This document shows, in pieces, positions 55,363-64,000 of a DNA stretch of 64,000 nt. Every line of letters starts with the position of its first letter. The stretch's first letter is position 1. The position numbers were made by a program, and so were the translations under genes. Under the pieces are notes generated by a model. It ran no database searches, was not told the DNA's origin, and worked only from the letters and a program-made list of their open reading frames with translations. The stretch comes from Fulvia fulva (taxonomy: Eukaryota > Ascomycota > Dothideomycetes > Mycosphaerellales > Mycosphaerellaceae), in assembly GCF_020509005.1 (NCBI RefSeq), contig NC_063023.1, positions 124,001-188,000 on the forward strand, read 5' to 3'.

Positions 55363-56389
55363 GGTCGACGACGAGAATCACCTGTACGTGGTGTCGGCTA
55401 CGAACCTCTCGTCTAGCTACGAGAGAGCCAAGTATTCTCACGCTGGAGCGTCGTGGGCGCGACGGGCGCGCAACGTAGGCGAAGCCGCGGCGAACAGAGG
55501 ACTACCAGCAAAACGGGTATGAAAACCATCCGACGAGCGTGTACTCGTGTCGGGAGCGAGTCCCTCTTCTTTCTACGTGTAAGAAGGGCGCGGAACCGTG
55601 GCCTATACGCTCGACAGGACACCTCTGGTATGAGTGCAGAATTTTCACCTCCGGAGACCGCAAACCGAGCGGGCTGAGCGACGAACATTGGACGAGCGGA
55701 CTACAGAACAACAACTGAGCGGACTATGCAACGGCGTCGAGCGGACTACGAAACAATCTGGTGTTTGCCAGCGGGCAATGCGGTGGGTAGGTGGACACGC
55801 GACGAAGCCTGTAAGGGCCTGTTGAACACCCGGTATGGGAACGAGGGTTTTGCCTGAGGCACTGCCTGTCCCGCTACACAACGCACCTAGTCTGACATGG
55901 TAGATTGCGACGAGGAAAAGACGATAGCCTGAGCAAGGAAAAGACGGCTGTTAGGACGGGGAAAAGACGTACAATGCAAGTGGATTAGTTCTGTGATCGG
56001 GGAGGATCGAGGGCAGGGTGATAAGGAACTTCATATTGGTTAGTAGGTGGAAACGCAAGGAGTACGCTGCCCGGCGTGGTGTGTGCCCCGAGCAAACCTG
56101 CGAGGCATGGACGGCCGCTTTCTAGAGATAGGCTGCGGTAACGCGAAGGGCGTCAAAACCTGGGGCGTGGTGTACACTGGCAGCGACGGCTGACACTGTC
56201 TGTACAGCCCGAGAGGACGGATGCGCATGTCGGTCAATAGAGAGCACTAAAGGGCTTAGGCCTATGGAGGTGGATATTGGCTTAAGGAGCAAACAGGGAG
56301 GGAGGGCGTAGAGGGAAGCTTTTGCTCCGGGCTAACCTCTCGAAACGAGGCTACACGGTGGTGCTAGATGAGTGGGAAAGCGCGGTTAA
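55363..56389 (+). promoter_or_regulatory. LINE 5' UTR, probable internal promoter
   Basis: About 1 kb without a credible long frame. It contains short direct repeats: GAGCGGACTA three times (about 55690-55750) and GAAAAGACG three times (about 55913-55970). LINEs of this type carry internal promoters here; the exact elements are not identified. Confidence 0.5.
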
Positions 56390-57748
56390 GACTTGTCACC
56401 TTATCTCGTAGCTAGCTTGCTAAATACGATTCCTTCCTTGCAAGAGTCAAACCGGGGAACAAACCAAGAAAAAACCCAGGACACAAGCCAAGGCCCACTA
56501 TACAGAAAGCAGAGGCCAACGACAAACAACATAGCGTGGACGACCCTATATACGGAGGCGGAGAACTTACTAGGGGATGACGAACACCCAGCCCGGGCAT
56601 ATAAGAACACCATAGCACAGCTACTAGGAGCGCTAAAAGCGCTATCATACCAAATCCCGAAGACAATCCAACAAGTAACACAGAAGGCAGCCCAGAAACC
56701 AACTACATGGGCAACAGTAGCAGCAGGCAAGAATCAACCCCCTCCGAAGGAAAGTAAGGCGGTACGCCTATACATTACTGATCCGGCGGAGAAACAAGAA
56801 ATCGCAGCCCTAACAAGCAAGGAGATTGTCGACAGAATCGGCCAAAAGGAGGTAGTTGGGGCGAGGGTAGAAGCAACAGGCGTAGTAAGACTCTTTACCG
56901 CACAAGAGTCTGATAGACGAAAGCTGGAGACCTATAAGGAGTGGACTACTAAAGTCGCGAAGTCGGCACGAGTCTCCCACCAACAGTATACCGTCATCGC
57001 CCACGGGGTCCCTAGGACATTCAAGGTCGAAGACCTTCCCCACCTCCAAGTACAGAACCAGAACACCTCCCCAGGAGTACGACTAACGAAGGCGGCATGG
57101 CTGCACAAGACAGTAGACCGAGAAAAGACGCATTCATCGCTTATTATTTGGGTAGAGACAGCGGAACAAGCTAACCAGATATTAGACAATGGGCTATTCT
57201 GGAACTGCGAGAGAATGGACACGGAGATCCATCAGAGCAGCCACAGGGTACTACAATGCTTCCAATGCCAACAGTACGGTCACATAGCCTCAAAATGCGG
57301 GGAGAAGACCCCAAGGTGTCCTCACTGCGCAGGCCCACACCAGGGAAGGGAATGCCCAAAAAAGGAGAGCAGGTGCGCATGCTGCGGCAGAAGGCACCCA
57401 GCGTATTCAAGCCAATGCCCGGCTAGAATAGCAGCACAAGAACGAGCGAGACAAGCAAGGATCTCTACACCAGCTAGGTACCCCCAACGACAACAGGAGG
57501 GACCTACCGTGTACAAGGGCTTCGAGCCGAGCAAAAGGAAGAGGGCAGAAGAGACGAACAAGGGAACCCAACCGCAAACGCATCCACCTCCCGGTCGGCC
57601 TCGACACCTTAACCGGGCAGCCAACGAACTAGGCCAAATGCGAATCTTTGGGGCGCCCCAGCGGCCCCAGGGCCAGCCGGACAGCGAGATACAGGCTCAG
57701 GAGACACAGCAGGTCAGCACGGAAATGGACCTCACGGATAACGAATGA
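56390..57748 (+). CDS. LINE ORF1, gag-like nucleic-acid-binding protein
   Basis: The frame is open from after a TAA (56387-56389) to TGA 57746-57748, about 452 codons. The C-terminal part has three zinc knuckles: CFQCQQYGHIASKC, CPHCAGPHQGREC and CACCGRRHPAYSSQC. Before them is a region like the RRM/CTD of LINE ORF1 proteins (TVIAHGVPRTFKV, SLIIWVETAEQANQIL). No in-frame ATG occurs until about codon 275, so the start is non-AUG, mutated or upstream in another arrangement. Its stop overlaps the ORF2 start (ATGA). Confidence 0.85.
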   Translation, partial: DLSPYLVASLLNTIPSLQESNRGTNQEKTQDTSQGPLYRKQRPTTNNIAWTTLYTEAENLLGDDEHPARAYKNTIAQLLGALKALSYQIPKTIQQVTQKAAQKPTTWATVAAGKNQPPPKESKAVRLYITDPAEKQEIAALTSKEIVDRIGQKEVVGARVEATGVVRLFTAQESDRRKLETYKEWTTKVAKSARVSHQQYTVIAHGVPRTFKVEDLPHLQVQNQNTSPGVRLTKAAWLHKTVDREKTHSSLIIWVETAEQANQILDNGLFWNCERMDTEIHQSSHRVLQCFQCQQYGHIASKCGEKTPRCPHCAGPHQGRECPKKESRCACCGRRHPAYSSQCPARIAAQERARQARISTPARYPQRQQEGPTVYKGFEPSKRKRAEETNKGTQPQTHPPPGRPRHLNRAANELGQMRIFGAPQRPQGQPDSEIQAQETQQVSTEMDLTDNE

Positions 57749-60700
57749 TACTATACGACGACATCACTATCGTACAGTACAACGTAAACAAAAGTAGGGA
57801 CAAGGTCCAGCGCCACTTTCTACAAGAGCTAGACCCGCTACGGCACCACGTTATTGCGGTACAGGAACCATGGATCAACCCCTACGTAGGACTCCCAGCC
57901 ACTTGTAATGACCGGAGATACCACACCGTAATCGCGGGCCAACGAGGCGTCATCCCGAGGACATGTATATACGTAAGCAAGACTATAGACCTTGAGTCGT
58001 GGAAGGTTATACTACCGCAGCAGGGCAACCTAGGAGACATAACATCAATCCAGATCGACACGACACAAGGCCCTATCCAGATCCATAACGTTTACAACCC
58101 GCCACCGCGGGGTCGGACGAGTAGGGAACTAGGAACCCTCGCCCACCTAGAGCGGACCCTAAGCCAAGACACGAAGCAAGTACTCCTCGGCGACTTCAAC
58201 CTCCACCACCCACAGTGGGGACTCGAATTCACTCCCCCGCACGCATTTCTAGGGGGGAAGCTACTGGACATAACCGCACGCTACGGAATGGCCTTAGTAA
58301 CACCAAAGGGAACAGAGACGTGGAAGGCCCGTACTAGTGCAAGCACGATCGACCTATGCTTTCTATCACGAGAACTTGAAGAGAGACTAGTCCAATGCCG
58401 ACCGAACTACGCGCTAGAAGCCTCCTCAGACCATATCCCTATCCAAACGACGCTAGGGGTGAAGGCGATAGAGGAGCCAGCAAACGAACCACGCCGTAAC
58501 TGGAAGAAGGCACGCTGGGACGACATAAGAGGCTTCCTAATAGCGAACCTACCACAGCATAGAGAACTCGAGACGACAGCTCAGCTAGATCAAGCAGCGG
58601 AACAGATTACCTCGGTCATATGGCAAGCAGCGGAACAATACACGCCGTTACTCCGGCCCTCAACGCAGCAGAAGGCCTTCTGGACCCCTGAATGCTCTAC
58701 GAAGGTAAGGGAGGCTAGAAGGGCAAGGCGACAGTGGACGAAGGAGCACACCCAAGAGACGTGGGAGCAATACTGCCACGCGACACAAGAGAAGAAGGCA
58801 CAGATAAGACGCGATAAGCTGCAGGACTGGAGAGCGACGATCGGGCTCGTTACAGAAAACCCGGAACAGATGTGGAGACTTGCTAAATGGGCACGACTAC
58901 CTGAAGAGCAACAAGCCCCTCACTTCCCCCCAATCGTAGACCGCGAAGGGATTGCCCAGGCTACGCCCCGGGGCAAGGCAAAAGCGTTAGCCGACCATTT
59001 CTTTTCGACGCAAGTAGAGGCAGACCTTACGGACATCGACCCGAGCACATACCCGGAACCCCTGGACATGGATTGGGCGGTTAGCCCTAACACAGTAACA
59101 GGAGTCATAAGTAAGCTAAAGGGACGAAAAGCCCCAGGCCCAGACAGGATACCAAACGTACTGCTAAAAGAGTGTAGAGAAGAGATCGCGCCGAGCCTTG
59201 CAAACCTATTTACCGCGTGCCTACGGCTAGGGTATCACCCGAAGCCGTACAGAGAGTCTATGACAGTAGTGCTACGCAAGCCACAGAAGGAAGACTATAC
59301 TCAGCCCAAGTCGTACAGACCAATAGCACTTCTAAATACGATAGGGAAGGTCCTAGAAAAGATAGTAGCCCAGAGACTTACGCAGCTTGCCGAGGACAAC
59401 CACGTACTCCCAGCAACACAGATGGGGGGAAGAAGCCAGCGATCGACACTAACAGCAATGGAGCTAATTACGGAGCAAATCCAGACCCTCTGGCACTACG
59501 GCAGGAACCGAGCGGCGTCCTTACTATCCCTCGACATCGCAGGGGCCTTCGACAACGTCTCACACCAAAGGCTAATACATATCCTACAGCAGAAAGGCAT
59601 CCCCCAGTGGGCAACGTCGTTCGTCTTCTCCTTTCTCCAGGAACGGACGACATACCTAGTCCTAGGAAGGTACACGTCCGACCCGGTGAAGGCAGAGACT
59701 GGAATACCTCAGGGATCTACTCTCTCCCCTATCCTGTTTCTAATATTTATGTCGGATCTAATCCCCCTACTCACCTCTCCGCAAACCTCAGCATCGGGGT
59801 TCGTAGACGATACAAACATCCTAGCCTGGTCAGACTCGACAGAAGAGAACTGTCGCCTCCTTGAAGATAGGCACAAGAAATGCGAGGAGTGGGCAAAGAA
59901 GCATGGTGCCCGGTTCGCCCCTGAAAAGTACCAACTTATACACTTCAGTAAAGCGAGAACACACCATAATATGAAGGCGGCGGTAAGAATCCAAGGCTAC
60001 GAGACCAAGCCATCAGCGGAGCTACGAGTACTAGGGATCTGGCTCGACCCGAAGCTAAGCTGGAATGTACAGATTAAGAAAGCCCAGAGTCGAGCGCAAG
60101 TCAATGAAGCCTCGATAAAGAGGCTTACGGCATCTACATGGGGAGCAACATTCGACAAGGCAAGAGTAATGTATAAGGCGATCGTCAGACCAGCTATGTT
60201 GTACGGGGCACAGATTTGGGGAACAGGAGGCGCAGGCAAGCCGATCCCGAAACGGATAGAGCAACCCCTAAACAGGACACAGGCAGGCAACCTACGTAGG
60301 GTACTAGGCGCATACAAGACAACGTCAACAAGCACGGTAGAAATGGAGACAGGAATACCACCAATCGGCCAGTACATCCGGGGAATGAGAATTCAATACG
60401 CGGCAAAGACGACAGGTTACCTAGCACAAACCACGATCCAGGAGGCAAAGAATAAGATAGAAAGCCGCTACCGGAGAGGGGCAGGATATAGGACAAGCCA
60501 AAAAGAGGATGACCTTACGACCTTTACGGCCGTACAGACAAGCACCGAATGGCTAGCACGAAAGGAGGAGGAGCGTAGGACTCGCCAGGCCGGCGGGAGC
60601 AAGGCTAAGACCCAAAACCTAGCGGAACAGATAGCGAGCTGCCTATGGGAGCAGGACTGGAAAAGGAAGCCCCCTAAGACAACAGGCCCGATAGCGCTCC

Positions 60701-61098
60701 GAGCCTTCCAGAGACACAATTACCAGCTATATAGGGACCTGACAAGGGCCGAAGCAAGCATAGCGATCCAAATCAGGTCCGAACACATTGGATTAAGGGC
60801 CTACCTGTTCAGAAGACGCGCACTAGACATCTATAGCCCAGCCTGCCAGTGTGGCTACCCATCGCAAAACCCAGAACATATGCTACTACGATGCCCGCAG
60901 TGGGCGAGAGGCAGGGGAAATTGGAGGCACCAAGCGGGAAGGAGAGACTACAAGTCAATTATTAGGGACAAAGGCAACATTCGCCGAATCTCTCGGTGGA
61001 TACTACAGCAGGGATACCTCCAGCAGTTTAGCCTCGCGAGCGAGACGGAGGAGTGGATAGACAAGAGGCGGAAGCGAGGGGGGTTGCAGATAGGGTAG
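57745..61098 (+). CDS. LINE ORF2, endonuclease-reverse transcriptase
   Basis: This is an intact frame of 1117 aa. An AP-type endonuclease comes first (VQYNVNKS, QEPWINPY, LLGDFNLHHPQWG, SSDHIPI, residues 5-230). The reverse transcriptase follows (SYRPIALLNTIGKVLEKI, SLDIAGAFDNVSH, GIPQGSTLSPILF, and SGFVDDTNILAW with the catalytic FVDD, about residues 480-720). Near the C-terminus a Cys/His motif (CQCGYPSQNPEHMLLRC) ends the protein. No RNase H domain is evident. All catalytic motifs are present, so the copy could be active. It starts at the ATG that overlaps the ORF1 stop. Confidence 0.95.
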   Translation: MILYDDITIVQYNVNKSRDKVQRHFLQELDPLRHHVIAVQEPWINPYVGLPATCNDRRYHTVIAGQRGVIPRTCIYVSKTIDLESWKVILPQQGNLGDITSIQIDTTQGPIQIHNVYNPPPRGRTSRELGTLAHLERTLSQDTKQVLLGDFNLHHPQWGLEFTPPHAFLGGKLLDITARYGMALVTPKGTETWKARTSASTIDLCFLSRELEERLVQCRPNYALEASSDHIPIQTTLGVKAIEEPANEPRRNWKKARWDDIRGFLIANLPQHRELETTAQLDQAAEQITSVIWQAAEQYTPLLRPSTQQKAFWTPECSTKVREARRARRQWTKEHTQETWEQYCHATQEKKAQIRRDKLQDWRATIGLVTENPEQMWRLAKWARLPEEQQAPHFPPIVDREGIAQATPRGKAKALADHFFSTQVEADLTDIDPSTYPEPLDMDWAVSPNTVTGVISKLKGRKAPGPDRIPNVLLKECREEIAPSLANLFTACLRLGYHPKPYRESMTVVLRKPQKEDYTQPKSYRPIALLNTIGKVLEKIVAQRLTQLAEDNHVLPATQMGGRSQRSTLTAMELITEQIQTLWHYGRNRAASLLSLDIAGAFDNVSHQRLIHILQQKGIPQWATSFVFSFLQERTTYLVLGRYTSDPVKAETGIPQGSTLSPILFLIFMSDLIPLLTSPQTSASGFVDDTNILAWSDSTEENCRLLEDRHKKCEEWAKKHGARFAPEKYQLIHFSKARTHHNMKAAVRIQGYETKPSAELRVLGIWLDPKLSWNVQIKKAQSRAQVNEASIKRLTASTWGATFDKARVMYKAIVRPAMLYGAQIWGTGGAGKPIPKRIEQPLNRTQAGNLRRVLGAYKTTSTSTVEMETGIPPIGQYIRGMRIQYAAKTTGYLAQTTIQEAKNKIESRYRRGAGYRTSQKEDDLTTFTAVQTSTEWLARKEEERRTRQAGGSKAKTQNLAEQIASCLWEQDWKRKPPKTTGPIALRAFQRHNYQLYRDLTRAEASIAIQIRSEHIGLRAYLFRRRALDIYSPACQCGYPSQNPEHMLLRCPQWARGRGNWRHQAGRRDYKSIIRDKGNIRRISRWILQQGYLQQFSLASETEEWIDKRRKRGGLQIG

Positions 61099-61296
61099 TC
61101 ATCAGGGCAGGCCCATGACACTAGCGTACCCCTAACAAGGGAAATTTAAGACGACAACGAGGAGGAAAAGACAGGCGGGAAGGAGGAGGGGTTTTCACCA
61201 ACACGGTTTCCCCTCTATATATACAAAAACAAGATAGCATAGCTGCATAGGCCAAAGGGCACTACAACAGCTTAATGAAATATCTATCTATCTATC

Positions 61297-61310
61297 TATA
61301 TAACTCCGTT
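61297..61310 (+). repeat. Target-site duplication, right
   Basis: TATATAACTCCGTT; follows the ATCT-repeat tail of the LINE. Confidence 0.9.
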
Positions 61311-61836
61311 TGCTCTCGTTCTTCTAGTAGCGTAGGTTCGTCTAACGGCTCTATACTTCCTTCGATAGGTTACTCGTTACTAGGCATCTCTTCGACTAGG
61401 ACTCTATTATCTAGTTCCGAGTCGACGTTACTACGTACTTCGGCGTCGTTTAGTTCGAGTAACGGCTATATTACGTCTCGCTAGGCGGGGCGGGTTAGTC
61501 GCCGGGGGGTAGCGACATTGCTAGTATAGTAGTCTTCTTATTTATCGTCCGAGTCGTAAATTAATAGTACTTAGTAGTTTATTAGTAGGTCGTCCTATAC
61601 TTATATAGCGAACTAAGTATTAATGTCTAGGTTATAGGGTTTTAGAATAGTCTACTATTAATACTACGTTCTAGTATCGTCTACTCCCGCCGGTATATCC
61701 TAAGAGCGACGGGTAAGACTGTCTAGTTTCGTTCCTTAGGCGCCCGGGCGATAGGTAATCTTAAAGTTAAACTAGGACAGGAACTTAGCCTAGCGTTCCT
61801 AGCGCCGGTTAAGCTACTTAGTAGTTATAAAGTACT
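61311..61836 (-). pseudogene. Gypsy RNase H / spacer fragment
   Basis: Minus-strand translation gives KYFITTK, LNRR, AKFLS.FNFKITYRPGA and GTKLDSLTRRS, the conserved end of gypsy RNase H, with stops between. The frame continues across the LINE insertion into ELYKEKLYIEAYNSRS on the far side, which proves the two gypsy pieces were once joined. Confidence 0.78.
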
Positions 61837-61972
61837 TGTTAAGATGTAGCATCTCAAAGGGAGTCAACAATCAGGAAGTGATCTAGCAGCCTGAGGCATC
61901 CACAATGACTCAGCTTGTAGGGAGATACCTTCTCTCCCCTTTAGCTTAGATAGACATCTAACACAATCAACA
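61837..61972 (+). repeat. 5' LTR of copia(+)
   Basis: Starts TGTTAAGATG exactly where gypsy homology ends, and finishes CAATCAACA, so ends are TGTT/AACA. About 136 bp, short for an LTR. The right edge is less certain than the left. Confidence 0.55.
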
Positions 61973-61975
61973 TAT

Positions 61976-61990
61976 TGGTTCCTAATATAT
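61976..61990 (+). other. Candidate primer-binding site
   Basis: TGGTTCCTAATATAT lies 3 bases after the LTR and starts with TGG, the complement of a tRNA 3' CCA end. The tRNA is not identified. Confidence 0.35.
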
Positions 61991-62520
61991 TGCTGCATGC
62001 TCGTGCTATTAGTCAGTTGAAGATTGATCTCTTACTCCACTCCGCTGCCATCCACCCGTACCTGTTTCAACAGGTTATAAGCCCGGGTTTGTGCAGGAAT
62101 AAGAGCAACCTATATCAGTACAGGTTACTTGTATCCCTTGCTATCGTAGCAGAAAACATCTGGGAATCAGAAGTCTACCCCGTCTATCCTATCAAGGAGC
62201 TTAGTTCGATACTAAGTGATAGGTAACCCAGACAAGGACTCTGTGCGGCTTACTCAAAGCCAATACCTTGAAGATACTCTGTAGGCAGAACTGCATCGAG
62301 ATACTATCAAGAAGGACTTCAAGTAAGTCATTTGAAGCTCTGCTAGGAGAGACAGACCTGTGTCCTAGCCCCGAGACCTCACACCGCTCCTTCTTTACTT
62401 TACCAAGCAGGCCTTGGTATCCACACCTACGAACTTTCCCATTCTACACTAGAAGCCTCAGCAGGATCTGAGCCACCACCTTGGAACATACACACCTTGT
62501 TTCATTACATCCAATTTATT

Positions 62521-64000
62521 ATGGATTCATACCAAGAGAAGACAGAGGAGAAGGGAGGCAAAATCCCAATTCTTGGGAGGGACAATTGGAAGAGATGGTT
62601 CAACCTTCAGAGATACAAGATGGAGAGCCAATCAGCATTCTTTGCAATTGATGACCTAATGGAAGTGTCTTTTGACAACATCAAGGGCAAGACTCTGAAA
62701 CTCCAAGAAGAGGCTACAACCAAAGAGATCCTCAATACGCCAACATGGACAAGACACAATGCAGTATGCAACTTCAGTATCCTTAGTAGGATCACAGAAG
62801 AAGATGAATTTGAGCTTGAGGGCTCATGTGAATCTGGAAGAGCTGCTGAGAAGTGGGTGTATCTCTGGAACAAGTATAGCCAGGTGCTACCAACCCATGC
62901 ACATGAGCTCACAAAGCAATTTGTGACCTTTGAGATGAGTGAAGAGTTCACCATCAGATCTGCATGGACACACCTGGTTTCTCTTGGAAAAAGGATTGCT
63001 GATGTTGACCCAGAGGGTCAGCATTACAGGAAAGCTGATGTGAGGATGACCCAGCTCTTAAGCTCACTGCCACCTGACTACCATGTAGCCAGGGATACTA
63101 TCATGGCTCAGCCAAAGATGGATCATGAAAGGACCTTAAAGATCCTTGAAGCTCAAGAAGCCAGGTTGGATCCCTCTAAGGCTGAGTATGGCATGGCAGC
63201 CACCTGGGTCAAGCCCTCAGGTCTAGCAAGACCACTCTCCTGCCTTCTCTGTGAGAAGGATCATCTGATCAAGGACTGCCCTAGTTTGCCTGAGGCAAGA
63301 AAGGTCCTTAGATCTCATTCCCAACCACCATCTTCCCAGAATACAACACATGTCAAGAAGAAGAGAACTCCACCACCCACTTCAAGGAGGACACCAAGAG
63401 AGAAGTCCTCTATGGAAGAACTTAAGAAAATGGTGAAGAAACTCAGCTCTGACATGCTGTCACTCCAGAAGAACCAGGCCCAGTCTTATACCTCTAAAGC
63501 AAAGAAGACTGGAAAAGGTTTCTCCGCCCAAGAGTCACCATGCAGCTCATCCCCAGAGACAATGTCTGATGATGATGAGTATGATGAAGTGGCTCACTCA
63601 ACTGCAGAAGTCCAAGGCAAGTTCCCCTCGTCAGAGTGGTTACTTGACTCCTGTGCTTCATCCCATATGACTGACCAAAGCTGCCTCTTTAGATCTATGA
63701 CTCCCTTGACAAGGAAGAAATGGATCAAAGTGGGAGGTGGGTTTTTATTGGCCACTCATATTGGGAATGCAGAGATGAGTGGGAGAGCTGGCAGAAAAGT
63801 TGTTTTGGAAGATGTCCTGCTTGTACCCAAGCTAGGAGTGAACCTGGTTTCATGGAACCAGTTTAGCAAGCAGTTTGGTGTGCAACCTCCATCATTTTCT
63901 CTTGTTTCCCCCTCTGGTGAGACTGTTGTCCAGACAAAGCTCCTTAGGGGGGTTCCATTCATTGATGAGATTTCTCCTCTCCTACAAGAACGGGCACATT
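62521..64000 (+). CDS. Copia(+) gag-protease polyprotein, partial
   Basis: From the ATG at 62521 the frame is open for 493 codons to the window end. The gag part contains WKRWFNLQRYKM and a UBN2/gag helical region (AAEKWVYLWNKYSQVL). A zinc knuckle CLLCEKDHLIKDC follows, with CX2CX3HX4C spacing, one residue shorter than usual. A Lys/Ser-rich linker and acidic SDDDEYDE precede the aspartic protease block WLLDSCASSHMT, where the common Gly after DS is Cys. Pol continues beyond the window. Confidence 0.88.
   Translation, partial: MDSYQEKTEEKGGKIPILGRDNWKRWFNLQRYKMESQSAFFAIDDLMEVSFDNIKGKTLKLQEEATTKEILNTPTWTRHNAVCNFSILSRITEEDEFELEGSCESGRAAEKWVYLWNKYSQVLPTHAHELTKQFVTFEMSEEFTIRSAWTHLVSLGKRIADVDPEGQHYRKADVRMTQLLSSLPPDYHVARDTIMAQPKMDHERTLKILEAQEARLDPSKAEYGMAATWVKPSGLARPLSCLLCEKDHLIKDCPSLPEARKVLRSHSQPPSSQNTTHVKKKRTPPPTSRRTPREKSSMEELKKMVKKLSSDMLSLQKNQAQSYTSKAKKTGKGFSAQESPCSSSPETMSDDDEYDEVAHSTAEVQGKFPSSEWLLDSCASSHMTDQSCLFRSMTPLTRKKWIKVGGGFLLATHIGNAEMSGRAGRKVVLEDVLLVPKLGVNLVSWNQFSKQFGVQPPSFSLVSPSGETVVQTKLLRGVPFIDEISPLLQERAH

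Larger units (their letters stand above)
55363..61296 (+). mobile_element. Two-ORF LINE (non-LTR retrotransposon, Tad-like), nearly full length
   Basis: The element is 5.9 kb: a 5' UTR of about 1.03 kb, ORF1, ORF2, a 198-bp 3' UTR and a tail of ATCT repeats. It is flanked by an exact 14-bp duplication TATATAACTCCGTT (55349-55362 and 61297-61310). It lies inside RIPped gypsy sequence but keeps normal CA/TG content, so it inserted after the RIP episode. Confidence 0.92.
52977..61836 (-). mobile_element. RIP-mutated Ty3/gypsy chromovirus, 5' part truncated, split by a LINE
   Basis: Order on the minus strand: RNase H (61836-61600), spacer and integrase zinc-binding region (crossing the LINE insertion at 61311/55362), integrase core, chromodomain, polypurine tract, 3' LTR. 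CA and TG dinucleotides are almost absent (none and one in 53161-53340), while TA is abundant, the footprint of repeat-induced point mutation. Reverse transcriptase, protease and gag are absent because the copia(+) LTR starts at 61837. Confidence 0.85.
61837..64000 (+). mobile_element. Second Ty1/copia element, plus strand, cut by the window edge
   Basis: A short LTR (TGTT...AACA) is followed by a TGG-starting candidate primer-binding site, a 548-bp leader, and an open gag-protease frame that runs to the window end. It interrupts the gypsy RNase H. CA and TG are frequent and no stop is seen, so this copy looks young. Integrase, RT and the 3' LTR should lie beyond 64000. Confidence 0.8.

Noticed and set aside
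59217..59864. 215-codon plus-strand frame inside the reverse transcriptase
   Set aside because: It is an alternative frame of ORF2. The RT motifs are in the ORF2 frame.
56401..60719. Minus-strand frames up to about 126 codons across the LINE
   Set aside because: They are shadows of ORF1 and ORF2, which carry the recognised motifs.

Overview
The window looks like chromosomal DNA of a filamentous ascomycete, probably a Dothideomycete-type fungus. Genes carry short (about 40-65 bp) GT-AG introns with CTAAC/CTGAC-like branch sites. The families are typical of Pezizomycotina: HET-domain proteins, an NRPS, small secreted cysteine-rich proteins, GPI-anchored surface proteins and RIP-mutated retroelements. 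The species cannot be named from the sequence alone.

Left part (1-16 kb): a HET-domain gene, a YFH7-like P-loop kinase, an MSS116-type DEAD-box RNA helicase, and a tandem of three homologous cysteine-rich cassettes of which only the first has a visible signal-peptide exon. Then come a three-exon hypothetical gene, a coiled-coil gene cut in two by one in-frame TAG, and an F-box-like gene.

Middle part (16-32 kb): a plausible secondary-metabolite locus. A two-module NRPS (A-T-C-A-T-R, 2136 aa) is divergent from an O-acetylhomoserine-sulfhydrylase-like PLP enzyme, followed by an MFS transporter, a GNAT acetyltransferase, a pyridoxamine-phosphate-oxidase-like flavoprotein and a secreted beta-lactamase-fold protein whose usual nucleophile position is Ala. 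The inferred logic is: unusual amino acid from the PLP enzyme, dipeptide assembly, reductive release, then export. Only the NRPS, PLP and MFS genes make a tight group.

32-45 kb: ordinary genes (GPI-anchored cysteine-rich protein, mitochondrial carrier, coiled-coil protein, Pro/Ala-rich disordered protein, small GPI protein, the histone chaperone Rtt106) and one stretch of decayed cysteine-motif repeats.

Right part (45-64 kb): a transposon island. A pogo/Fot1-like DNA element with 66-bp TIRs and a single nonsense codon sits beside a broken HET gene. Next is a decayed Ty1/copia pol on the minus strand, then a heavily RIP-mutated Ty3/gypsy chromovirus on the minus strand. That gypsy element is split by a nearly intact two-ORF LINE flanked by a 14-bp target duplication, and is truncated on the right by a second copia element on the plus strand whose gag-protease frame is open to the window edge. 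Relative ages can be read directly: copia(-) is older than or equal to gypsy, which is RIPped; the LINE and copia(+) came later and were not RIPped.
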